Shown here one piece after another: positions 1 to 10,672 of a DNA stretch of 64,000 nt. The DNA lies in contig OW203768.1 of NCBI GenBank assembly GCA_934045905.1, positions 28,983,060 to 29,047,059 of the forward strand, written 5' to 3'. How positions within the stretch are numbered: the stretch's first letter is position 1; the number at the start of each line of letters is the position of its first letter. The notes beneath the pieces are model-generated. The model saw only the letters and a program-made list of their open reading frames with translations, was not told the origin of the DNA and did not search any database. The DNA is from Leuctra nigra (lineage: Eukaryota; Arthropoda; Insecta; Plecoptera; Leuctridae). The position numbers and the translations under genes are program-made.

Positions 1-666
1 GCATCAAGTTTGACATTTCAATTTTTTTACCCAGATAATTGGATTTAAATAATTCTTCATGACAAATCTTTCCATGCTTCCAACCAGAGGCTCTAGAAAA
101 TGAGAAATGTTGCAGAACAAAACCTTTCTTCTCCTGTCTCGAAGAGATTCCCAATCAAAATTATTTTCATCCGAAACACTTTCTGGTCCTTAATCTTTAA
201 ATGAAAAGTTAAATAAAATGAACTGAAAATGAAAATGTTAAATAAGGCATTCATAAACTGCCTTTTTCCTCGTTTATACTTAACCGTATGGCTCATGAAA
301 ATCTGAAACACTATTATGTATCACTATTTAAAGTGTTTAAATTTTGACCATTTTCGTACAATTATCAAGGATCGACAGAAGATGACAGACATGACAGAAA
401 AACTTCGAATTATTTGTCATGTTCAGAACAATTAGATTTCATGGTTCTGTTCTGGTACATATTTACCGGTCATTTCTAAAAATCCTGAAAATAGAGAATT
501 ATCTGTTTTTCGTCGCACTCGCAGCTGACGTAGTGGCTTATTTTTTAAATGAACACTTATCAACATCATCAACACAAAGTATGTTTTGTATGTCCTACAG
601 AAAACAAATGAGTAGATTGGCTCATTGCCGAGATTCACTTCAGCGCATTGACGATTGAAGTGAAAT
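1..666. other. No gene recognised
   Basis: AT-rich with short chance ORFs only; no repeat family was identified before the family A MITE at 667. Confidence 0.5.
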
Positions 667-1450
667 GCGCGAGCGATTTTGCCGCGTTTTGCAGGCACTT
701 TTTTGGATACGATTGGAGACGAAAGGGCATGGCGAAATAATTTGAATTCTTAATTATGAGTAGATAAAGACAAACTTACGGTTATCACTTCATACATTTT
801 TGTGTAAAAAATTGTCTATTTTTGTCTCGCTGGGTGCCGCATTAAATTTAATTTGCCAACATTTTTAAAATGTGCCATGTGATATTTAACCCTATAAGTT
901 TGTCTTTTATCTAATCATGATTAAAATTTGCGATCAAATGGTCACATGTTTGGTCTCCAATCGTATCAGAAATGTCATAGTTTTGAGCGGTTTTGCTGAA
1001 TAACCGGCGCCTAATTAACAATACAAGAAGCAAAAATGAAAAAGTGCTAAAAAGTTTTTCGGTAAAAAATGTACATACTTATTTCTACTTTAAGTGTTTT
1101 GAATATCTGTTCACAGAGATTGATGGAGAAGTACCTATCAAATTTATGGCACATTGTCCTGTTATTAAATGTTTCCAGAACGTTTATGGAAAGTTGCTAT
1201 AAAAATCATGTAACGATGTATAGTTAGTTATCTTTGATTGAAAGGATGGATCGTGCTCGATTGGCGATGTCGCGCGGGTCGGTGCTCGCTTATCAACGCG
1301 TTACACAGAGCGTTTTCCTAGTTTAGTTTATTCTTACAACTTGTGACAATATAACTAATATACAATCAGACTGATCATGTGAACATCCTATCAAAGTTAC
1401 ACCCACTTGAGAATCAAATTTTCCCTCTAAATTTCTAAAACGGCCGAGCG
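667..1450 (+). mobile_element. Family A MITE, copy 1
   Basis: Starts gcgcgagcgattttgccgcg and ends aaaacggccgagcg. Inside are inverted blocks with acaaacttacggttatcac, aatcatgattaaaattt and tccaatcgtatc, then ggcgcctaattaa and caatcagactgatcatgtg. The same blocks occur in the same order in copies at 28105, 32998 and 44135/48919. About 330 bp near 1030-1355 are extra in this copy. Confidence 0.75.
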
Positions 1451-1534
1451 ACTAATAACATGTTGCAGCAAAGTTTACATTTGACCTTGAATGACCCTCT
1501 TGAAGGAAACGATGGAATTAGCATAAAAGCCCTA

Positions 1535-2306
1535 TCACACTGAGTTGCAACCCATGTATGGAACCGGCGGTTGGAAAATATGGTTGGCCGCGCATGTGCT
1601 GAGTCGAAATTTCGTCAACCCGCGGGTTGGTTTGACAAATAGAGAAGTCTCTATTTTTCCGGTTCCAACAATTTGTTGTGGTACCACGTGACGTGAACTG
1701 ACCAATACGATGCTATAAATAATAGCTATAAATCATGTTTATCAGATGAATATTTAACTTGAACATGTGTATGCAGGGGCGGTCTGGGATGAAAAGGACC
1801 GGGATGCGATGAGGCAAAGGGCCCGGATAAACATGTGACAGGGCCCGTAAAACAAAGTAAAGATAGAAAAAACGTATGTAAAATGAGTAAAAATGCTGGT
1901 TCAACATGAAAAACGACAGTAAAATGTATTTAGGGGCCCGTAATATGGGAAATGGGCCCTTAAACGACAGGGGCCCGGGATGCGATCGCATCCCGGCATC
2001 CCGGGCCAGACCGCCACTGTGTGTATGGATAAATATTGCGTATTATTATTAACTTGTACTTACTTAAATATCTTTCTTTCACAAGTAATCACTCAAAATA
2101 TGAGATTTGGATTGCCGCTGTCAGATTTGTTATTCTCTATACTTTTATTTTGGTTACTATGGCAACTGCTTTCTGCGCAACTCATGAGTGTCAATTGTGA
2201 ACCAACCAACATCAACCCAAACAGTTGCGTGTGATAGGCGGTTGCCTCTTTTTGCAACAAAAGTTTCCATACGAGAGTTCCAGCCACGGGTTGCAACTCA
2301 GTGTGA
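1535..2306. mobile_element. TA-flanked MITE carrying a nested hAT MITE
   Basis: Termini tcacactgagttgcaaccc and gggttgcaactcagtgtga are inverted and flanked by TA (1533-1534, 2307-2308). A second, uninterrupted copy is at about 50414-50746. The TA suggests a Tc1/mariner-type or similar mobiliser. Confidence 0.75.
1774..2019. mobile_element. hAT MITE with 8-bp target duplication
   Basis: Termini caggggcggtctgg and ccagaccgccactg; perfect 8-bp duplication tgtgtatg at 1766-1773 and 2020-2027. G/C-rich internal ends (gggcccggga, tcccgggcc). It lies inside the TA-flanked MITE, so it is younger. Confidence 0.9.
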
Positions 2307-2400
2307 TACCCACTTAACATTTCCTATTCATCGTCGTCATTTGTCTTATCGGAAATTCCTGCATTAGTTTTACAATTTCGATCAGGACTGGTTTTGCGTA

Positions 2401-2879
2401 AAGCTGGGTTCCCATACTTTGCTTTTATTTCGCATTCGGTTCGCTTTCGCAAAATGGCTACCTTTTAACACAGAAAATCGTCCATGTTTAATTTCGTCTC
2501 CGAAATGCAAAAATGTTGGACCAACTTCAACTTCGACGAAATCATAACGCGCGAAATCCGGAAGTGATGCGATATATCGAATCTCCATTTCCGGTCGACC
2601 TCGAGCTTATATTCGATATTCGATTAATAAACAAATGTTTTGACGTTTTGAAGTTTCAACTTTCAAGTTTTACTTTTTCCGCATTTTCTTGCCTTTCTTG
2701 CTTATTATCTGATTATTATTCGTCATTTTGTTTTTAACTTTTGGCAGAATACTTTTTATGTATCGCGTATCCATGGATACGCGAAACGCGCGAAACAGAA
2801 ATTATGGAAACGACTACAAACTTCGCGACGCGAAAGCGAACCGAATGCGAAATGAAAGCGAAGTATGGGAACCCAGCTT
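2401..2879. mobile_element. TA-flanked MITE with ~50-bp inverted repeats
   Basis: Left aagctgggttcccatacttt... and right ...aagtatgggaacccagctt are inverted for about 50 bases including attcggttcgctttcgc; TA flanks at 2399-2400 and 2880-2881. Confidence 0.85.
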
Positions 2880-2881
2880 TA

Positions 2882-4186
2882 ACCTCTTTCTAAGTTCGCA
2901 TCGTTTCATGATTTCAAATATTCTTCCCAGACTACTTGCTCTAGTTCAGAGTGTAAACAAGTCTCGAAAGATCTTGAATAAATATGATGTAAGTTGTTTG
3001 AAGTTGAGCTGATATCCATGCTGCTTCCTGTAAGTTGCGTCGAGCTAGCACACATTCTACTTAAAGCTGACCGCCGAGCTATAAAGTTCCGTTCGTAATT
3101 CCAGTCTCAAAATGCGGGAAGAAAAGTATTAGAAGTGGATTTATAATACAAATACGCTTCTGTAAACTCAACCTTTTCGTCAAGCAGAAAGTAATATCAG
3201 AATTAGGAAAAGAAAGTCTTTTCAAAGTTTCTTCGAAAGAGAAACATTTGCATACTTTATTTCTGTTTGCATTCATAATCCAGTACGTTTGGACACTGAA
3301 TTAAGAGTTTTCAAAAGTTTCTTTCAATTTTAAATAAGCGTAGAAATTTCCTTCTTTCACATTTATAATGGTCGTATGTTATATTTTTATCCTGAGCATG
3401 TCAAAATCACGTAATATGACTAGCCATTTTGCAATTTTTTTTCTTTTTACAACGCTTATAAAGTGTTAACATGTTTTAGAAATAAAATTGTGAAGATTAA
3501 AAAATCCTTGTACCTTTGGGTGATTTTTGTCAGAGGTGACTTTTGTCAGAGTTTCCAAACAAGTAATGCACTTATGTTTGTACTTTGACACAACGAGAAC
3601 ATTAAGTTTCCATTCTCTCCGTGAATATAATTATGCATTTTCGATCAACAACTCACAAACTTCTTCTAGCTATTTGTTTTAGCGTCCGACGCCACAGAAT
3701 ATGTCGCAGTCCCAATACCAACTCAGTGGACGGAGTTTACGCGTAAATAAGCGATACGTGATGGAGCCACTTCTGGCAAGATTGCTACTGCCAGTCTAGA
3801 GATTCACTTATTTGTTTTTATAGTTCACAAAAGCCACCAGAGTGCAGTCTGTTCCATATTTTCTCGAATACGTCATAACACAACGTTTGGTGGAGGGAAA
3901 TGCGGGGGGGGGGGGGGGGGGGTAGCAAAATCTATATCAATCTATATATAGCAATCTATACACTTTGGTTCATTAAGCAAATCAGATTAATTGTGCATTG
4001 GAAAACTTTCATTTCGATACTTCAATTCTGACAGTTATTTAAACTGTCAATAAGTGCATATATGTTCTTGACTGATTGGGCTAAAAATTAGGTATATAAG
4101 AGACAATGTTGGTCTTAACAACCATGCAAAATATGAGTTTGATCAGATTTATCGAAGACAGTTTGATAGGTAAAACGGTGGTGTGG
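2882..4186. other. No gene recognised; 19-G run
   Basis: AT-rich sequence without coding signal. Contains 19 G's at 3904-3922. Confidence 0.5.
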
Positions 4187-4193
4187 CTACAGA

Positions 4194-4440
4194 CCTGGGG
4201 CTGGATTCATAAAGAAGTATAACTTTATGACCAAAAATCTAATATCAATATGAGCTATTACCATGTTTTACCGGCATATCTTTATGAATTTTATTGTACA
4301 AATCACCATTTATTATGATAATATACCAAGTTTTAACATGGTAATATCATGGTAAGAGAGATATTGGTAGTTAAAATGCTATTCCGGCATAAAGTTATGC
4401 CAGAATAAGGCTTAAAACCTTTTGTGAATCTAGCCCCAGG
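4194..4440. mobile_element. Short MITE, ends cctggggctggatt
   Basis: Inverted termini cctggggctggattca and gtgaatctagccccagg; direct repeats ctacaga at 4187-4193 and 4441-4447. Internally an imperfect palindrome around accatgttttacc / gttttaacatggt. A related but decayed sequence appears near 8840-9065. Confidence 0.8.
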
Positions 4441-5169
4441 CTACAGATAAGTGCAATACTTACTACAAATCAAGATTCAGATGAAATTAATAGATCGATT
4501 TCGCTGGAAATCATTAGCCTTCTGCACTGGATAGTAATGAATATTTTGTGAACAAATTCCGTTACTTTGTTTAAAAGATAATTCGAAAAAACAGAGATAC
4601 ACACAAAAAACATAGATTTGTGCCATAAGTTTCAAGTGGAGACGCTCGCTCCGCTCGCTTGACAATTACAAAACTGTTGTGATTATAAAAACGTGCAAGT
4701 TTCCAGAAAGACAATCAACATAATGTGAATGGTTAGTAATAGAACCTAATAGATCATGCCTCCAATCCTGCCCTTCAGGGCGCTCTTTATAGTTGTAACT
4801 TTTAATTCAATTTTGGGATAATCAAAAATGTATTTTTTCAGTCAAAAGTTAAAATTAAATAAATTACCCCAGGCTACACGTAGAGCGCTTTTTAGATTTT
4901 TTTTATTAAAACGTTGTATTTGGCTGCAAAAAGCCTGCCAAAATTAAAAAATTAGCAAAAAAAACTGAAAAAAATGCAAAATTAGCCTGCCCCTCCGATG
5001 AGTTATTTTATATTAAGAACTTTTAAATCGAGTGTGTACAAATGTAGATTAGTTCATAAATTAGTATAGAATACATGCTATCTTGGGGCCTCCATAACCA
5101 GGGGCCAGTCCGACCGTCGTCACAACTCCAAAATAAACCCTTCAAATGCCCGAAAAAGAATCGTTATAT

Positions 5170-5471
5170 CCTGTTCACACTGAGAATTGGATCATGATCC
5201 AGTTCAATCAAAATGGAGGCAAGATTTAAGTTAAACTTTATAATGCTTGTTACATGCAATTAGATCATGCATTTGTAAGTTTTCGTTTTTAAAATTCAAT
5301 TCATGATTTCTTTTGTTTAACCTTGAGTTCGATCATGATTCAGATTTCGATTGTGTTCTTACAACTTAATCGAGATTTGGATCATGATCAAGTTCGATTG
5401 AGTTCAGTTCACACACATTTTCGATTGCAATCGAGATTTTGGATCATGATCGAATCCTCAGTATGAACAGG
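5170..5471. mobile_element. MITE with cctgttcacactgag ends
   Basis: Left cctgttcacactgagaattg and right ctcagtatgaacagg are inverted; the interior has several tcatgatc palindromes. No convincing target duplication was seen. Confidence 0.65.
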
Positions 5472-6110
5472 GTTGTTACGGATTATCATGTATCAAGGGT
5501 TACAATTCGATGTAACGCACTCTAGTAATGAAAAGTGAGTGTGTTGCGCTGTTGCCATCTGCCAAAGTCATGCACTCCCGCCTTGGGACGGGTGTATCAT
5601 TATCTGGCAACGTGGGGGGTTATTTCAAGCACGCTCGTCTCGGGGGTGCAGCGTGCATGTTTTAATTCCTGATTAGGTAACCATGGTGACGGCTGTGTGA
5701 CAGAGACTGGGGGGGAGGGGGGGGGGGACGTGCGTGAATGACAATAAGGAGAGGGATGGCCAGGACACAAGCGTACAAGTTAGGGAGGCACTCTCAATCG
5801 GCACTTTCTCTTCTTGCGTTTTTTCAAGGGGGGCTTATTTTTTTAACGAAAACGAAATAATTGACCAATGAAGGTGGGCGTTGCCTTATGAAAAACAAAA
5901 GTATTACCATGGTTACTCCAGAGTTCTTAGAAAATAACAGTTTTTCATTCAGACAAATCAAAGATTTTGAAGATCTTAGACAAATCTTTAAAAGAGATCA
6001 AATAATTTAGCTCACACGTGTTTAATAGTTTAATTCACCACTTGAAATAGTACAATCAATATATTTAAACCATATTAATCATGTTCGATGATATGCTGGA
6101 CAATTATCTA
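5472..6110. other. No gene recognised; G-rich patch
   Basis: G runs at about 5708-5728 and 5615-5650; otherwise anonymous. Confidence 0.5.
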
Positions 6111-6850
6111 GTGGAGCGGTCGCTCCACCCAGCCAAGTCGTACCGTACACTCACAGTCACTCAACATACCGTTAATGCCGATATAAACTGAGGAGCAGAC
6201 CAACCACTTTTACTGTAAGCAACAACATAGCATTTTCGGCCTACTGGATCTCAAAATTGGAAAATCTCACATTGTTGCAAAATATCTTAATTTCGAGCTA
6301 TGGCCCACCCCACTCCATGTACCAAATTTGTGAACAACAGGTTATGCCATTTGCGAGCTAGAGGGCCGTGAAAACAGTGAAATTACACCCCTTTTATCTG
6401 ATGATGATTCTGATATCAGGCGACCCCGTTGACAGGGCCACAGCCTAAGCGGCTGAACCGATCGATCTGAAATTTTAACCACATGTGCACTTTTGGCGTC
6501 TGATGATACCTTGCCCTTACGATTTTTTTGTGCCGTCATTTTGAAACCGGAAGTGACGTCTTATCTCAAAAACAAATAGACCGATCGGGACGAAACTAGC
6601 GCCAAACGATTCGGACGGTCATCTTTATAAAATATCAATAGTCGAAATAGAAATGTACTATTACCGAAACCGGAAATGACGTCATAAAATTGCAAAATCT
6701 GACTAAAATCATCTCTTATAACAATAACTACATATTCAGAAGGTTTATAATGTTACATAACATTACAGATACAAATTTTAGGTGGCAGTGATGTCAGCCG
6801 CCATTTTGAAAACCGGAAGTGATGCCATAATTCGAGAACGGCTGGACCGA
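6111..6850 (+). repeat. Dispersed repeat with ETS/CRE-like motifs, copy 1
   Basis: Begins with the near-palindrome gtggagcggtcgctccac, then agccaagtcgtacc, cattttcggcctactggatc and three units with accggaagtgacgtc-type motifs at about 6546, 6671 and 6815. A second copy is at 21137-22000, with similar order and spacing. Confidence 0.8.
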
Positions 6851-7029
6851 TTGGAACGAAACTTTCGCTATACTTCATAGCATATTATTTATAGCATATA
6901 CAAAGTAACAAGCACAACTTTTTTAACAACCAAATCACAAAGGTGTATTTTTTTAAGGGAATTATGGTCTTTGGTGCCACAATATAATGTTACAAGTTGT
7001 AAGAATAAACTGAAAAAAGAAGTGATATC

Positions 7030-7403
7030 CCCATAAAAAACCACTCCGTGTCAAAATACCAGCCAAGTCTCTTCAACTAAAAAAAATTGAAGAAATCTAA
7101 AAATTTAGCACTAAAAAGTAGTGATATCAAAAAATTGGCAAAGTAAAAAATTTTCAAAAAATACTTGGCGCATCGTTTTTTTAGTGCATTATAAATATAT
7201 TATAAGTATAGATAAGTATATTTGATTAACGGCCAACTTCTATACTATTTATAATTCACGATGCGCAAAGTATTTTTGGAAACAATTTTACTTGGCCAAT
7301 TTTTTGATATCACTACTTTTCAGTGCTAAATTTTTAGATTTCTTCAATTTTTTTTAGTTAAAGAGACTTGGCTGGTATTTTTACACGGAGTGTTTTTTAT
7401 GGG
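7030..7403. mobile_element. Long palindromic MITE (hairpin former)
   Basis: cccataaaaaaccactccgt at the left is mirrored by acggagtgttttttatggg at the right, and the arms stay complementary almost to the centre near 7210. Total 374 bp. Confidence 0.85.
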
Positions 7404-7594
7404 TTACAGATGCTTCAACGAAAACAAATTATATTTTGCCAGATATGTTGCCAAAACGTTTTACTTTTTAATGACTTCGGTCATTGGATAGTTTCGTCAA
7501 CTTAAAAAGGCTCTACCTCTCTGATGATAAGTTAATTGAGACTGAACAATATTCAAATAGAAACATAGTGACATATCGTCACGGGTCTACCGAA

Positions 7595-7860
7595 TGACAA
7601 CCTAGTGGTTAGACCGTTCACAGCAGGTTCTTCATTTTCTAACAATGTTTCTATAAACAGTTGCGCTTCGGAGATCACCGTTCGATTCCCGAGACCGACG
7701 TAATGACTTCGGGTTTCTGTGTTATTTTCCTCAGTCGAGAGGCAAATCATGGGAAGGTTCCCTACAAAAAGGCCATGACCACTTCCTTTACACCTTCCAT
7801 CCTTACTAATCTCCATCATCATATAACCAATAGGCAATAACCGACGCCATCAACCAATCT
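7595..7860 (+). repeat. tRNA-derived SINE, copy 1
   Basis: A tRNA-like head has A-box-like tagtggttaga and B-box gttcgattccc, followed by the family body (tcctcagtcgagaggcaaat, ggccatgaccac, ccatccttac, tctccatcatca). About 50 extra bases separate the boxes compared with copies at 27752 and 36315. Confidence 0.7.
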
Positions 7861-7894
7861 GCAACAATATAAATAATACCTATACGTCGAGATT

Positions 7895-8101
7895 CAGTGG
7901 GAACAATAGAGATTGATGGGCCCCTGGCAAAATATTCTTCTGCCCCCCCCCCCCCCCCCACACACTCATAGACAACACACAACATACAAATTGTTTATCT
8001 ACTTTGGAGGCGATACCACATTGCCCGTATTCCTTATTTAAGAAGTGCCTGGTGCCTGGGCCCCTGGCATTTGCCGGCATAACCCGGTAGTTACGCCACT
8101 G
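7895..8101. mobile_element. hAT MITE with 8-bp target duplication
   Basis: Starts cagtgggaac, ends ttacgccactg; perfect duplication tcgagatt at 7887-7894 and 8102-8109. It contains a run of 17 C's at 7943-7959. Confidence 0.85.
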
Positions 8102-8109
8102 TCGAGATT

Positions 8110-9550
8110 CTTTTTTCCGTTTTCTTTTTCTCTAGCGAATTCTGTTCTATTCAGAAGAAATTGTTTTTGTCTGCATAAACCCCAATCAGTCTTGTTAATG
8201 CAAAACAAAGTCTTGTCTGCATAGATCGTTATAATCGCTTCGAACGAGTTCATTTCAGAACACGTTTTTCAATTCCCTCAGAGAGTATTATTTTTATTCC
8301 GATTCATATTAAAAGTGGTTTATGGAACAAACCGAGTCTCTTGTTTAATAACGTTCTTATTCAACTCGGGGAAGATTGTTATAGGAAAGAAAGAAGTGTC
8401 TTGAAATGAATGGATATCTTTTGTACTTCAAGTTTGCCCATAGAAGCGGAATAGATTAAAGCTGATAAAAGATTCGTATTCCAAGTTGTGTAGGTATATC
8501 GTAAAGGCAACGTTTCGACTGTCAACCTTCTTCACCTTCTTCTGTCAAAGATTGGGCTAGCTGTCAAAGTGCCCACTTCTTGGTCGACCAATGTCTAGCC
8601 TGCCCTTCGGTTCTTATAGGGTCCATTTTGGAATTCTCTCTTCCGGCATTCTTTCCACAATGGTCGGCCCATCTTCTTCTGTACTGCTATTCTTATTGAT
8701 TTCCTGCATTCCGAATTCGTCCCTTATAGCCTCATTCATAATCTTATCTAACAAAAGGTAAATCTAAGATCACTTATACATGATTCTTAAAACTAATCCA
8801 AGACTGCTTGAAATGTGAAGAACACTTTAGTCGTATAATTTTGTGTTTGTCTTAGATTTACTGGGATTACCGGAATAACTTTATTCCGTCATTGCATAAT
8901 AATTACCAATTTGTAACTACAAATTTATCTGTGCAAATTGGTTCTGGAGCAATTAAAATCATAACTTTTACCATTATAACTCATTAACAACTAAAGCGTA
9001 CCTAATAAACCTTTATGGATACTGAGAGTGAGGTAATAACAACGTTAAACTTCTTTGTGAATCAGCCCTAACCTGTATTATAAAACACAAGACAAAATAT
9101 CGCTTATGTTGTATCCGAAAATGTTTATACTGCGGTATTTCATATCCTGATTCCTGACTATCAGAACAAATAAGTTAAAACCAATACAAATGTCTTTGAA
9201 CATCGCCTACGTCTTAAAAGATTATTTCCTCAAGTTTGTAGGCTCCACTTGAGCTCACTTGAGAATTGAACTAAATGAGATCAGTAAGCCAAGTTCTTGT
9301 GAGCTGAGAACAATAAGTGAGACTAATTGTAATTAGCGTCCTTTCTCTGCGCGACGTTAATTAAATATTCTACTCAAGAACAAAAGGAGTCATAATTAGT
9401 GAACTACGTTAGTAGAGAACCCACTTGGTTTAACATTAACCCCCCGAAATGGTTTGGTTGGAACCTAAAGGGGAGTTGACCGAACACAGAAAGACTGTAT
9501 TTATATTCAGAGGTGAGGACATTTAATCGGTGTTCAAAGATCAGAGCATC
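8110..9550. other. No gene recognised
   Basis: Only a decayed MITE-like stretch (about 8840-9065, ending tttgtgaatcagccc) was noticed. Confidence 0.45.
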
Positions 9551-10672
9551 ATGTCTGTACCTCAGAGGCTCAGAGGTAGAAGAACAGAAGTCCATTTCAA
9601 TCAGCTCGAAGTAATTCTGCGTTCAACCAATTAGTTTAACGTTGTTGTTGTTGTTGTTGTTTAGTTTAACGTTGTTGTTTTCAAGAAGGAAGATTAGAAG
9701 GCAAGTAGAATATAAGTTAAATTGTGAAAAAATTAAAGTTGTTCATGGGTATAAATATTTAGGGATTTGGTTTGATGAAAAATTAAATTGGCAGGAACAA
9801 GTTAAAAGGGTTACTGGGAAATCGATTAAAAATACTAACTTTGTCATGAGAAATCTAAAGCATGCTGACAAATATGTCAAAAATCAAGCATATAAAACAC
9901 TCATAAGACCCATACTAGATTACGGGAGTGCAATTTGGGACCCATATAAAATAAATGAAATAACTCTTTTGGAGAAAGCACAGAGAATGGCTGTAAGGAG
10001 AGTGACGAATGAAACCAGGAAGTGGAAGATAAAGAGAAATGAAAAGGGAGTGGTTGTGAGAGAGTGGGTGAGTCCGACAGAGTTGATGAAGGAATTAAAG
10101 TGGGAGAAGTTGGAGGAAAGGAGAAAGGTAACGCGGTTATGTAATTTTTTTAGAATATATAAGCAAATTGGCGGGTGGAAACATTTTGGACAGTTTTTGA
10201 AATTGAAAAAAAAGAAACGAACAGATAAGCATGAACATCAAATTATAGAATGGCCCATAAAAACGGATATTGGAAAAAATGCATTTTTATTAAGAACAAT
10301 TAGAGAATGGAATAATTTGGAAGGTGTGTTTGACTCCGTAGATATTGAGGAATGTAGTGTAAGAGAATTTAGGAATAAGTTAATTAGTTATATATTAGTA
10401 GAGTAATGAGTTATTTGATGTATAGTAGTAATGTTTAAATGTTAAATTTGTTGTAGTCTTAGTTTTGTTTATAATATTAATTAATATTCCTTGCCACCGG
10501 GGAAACCCATTTGTAAGATGAAAAATAAAATGAATGAAAATGAAATCATATTATTTTATTGACTGAATAATTTTACTTATGGCAGATAATAGCTTGATAA
10601 CATTAATCCAAAAGTGTGCAACGCAAAATAGAGACAATGGACTTACGCCCTTTTACCTCTGAGGTACAGATG
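9551..10672. mobile_element. Inverted-repeat element interrupted by the CR1-like fragment
   Basis: Left end reads tgtctgtacctcagag...cagaggtagaag...gaagtccattt; right end reads atggactta...ttttacctctgaggtacaga. These are inverted copies of a terminus also seen at 27495 and at both ends of 36108-36717. The retrotransposon piece lies between the ends. Confidence 0.55.
9688..10550 (+). pseudogene. CR1/Jockey-like reverse transcriptase C-terminal fragment
   Basis: An open frame to TAA at 10406 contains YLGIWFDEKLNWQEQV, LIRPILDYGSAIWDP and LEKAQRMAVRRVTN, the thumb and post-RT motifs of CR1-type LINE proteins. The true coding part begins about 9688, after a GTT microsatellite; palm motifs A-C are missing, so it is 5'-truncated. 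The 3' end shows a tgaatgaaaatgaaatc-type tail near 10540. It sits between inverted copies of a MITE terminus (9551 and 10672), so it inserted into that element. Confidence 0.8.
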
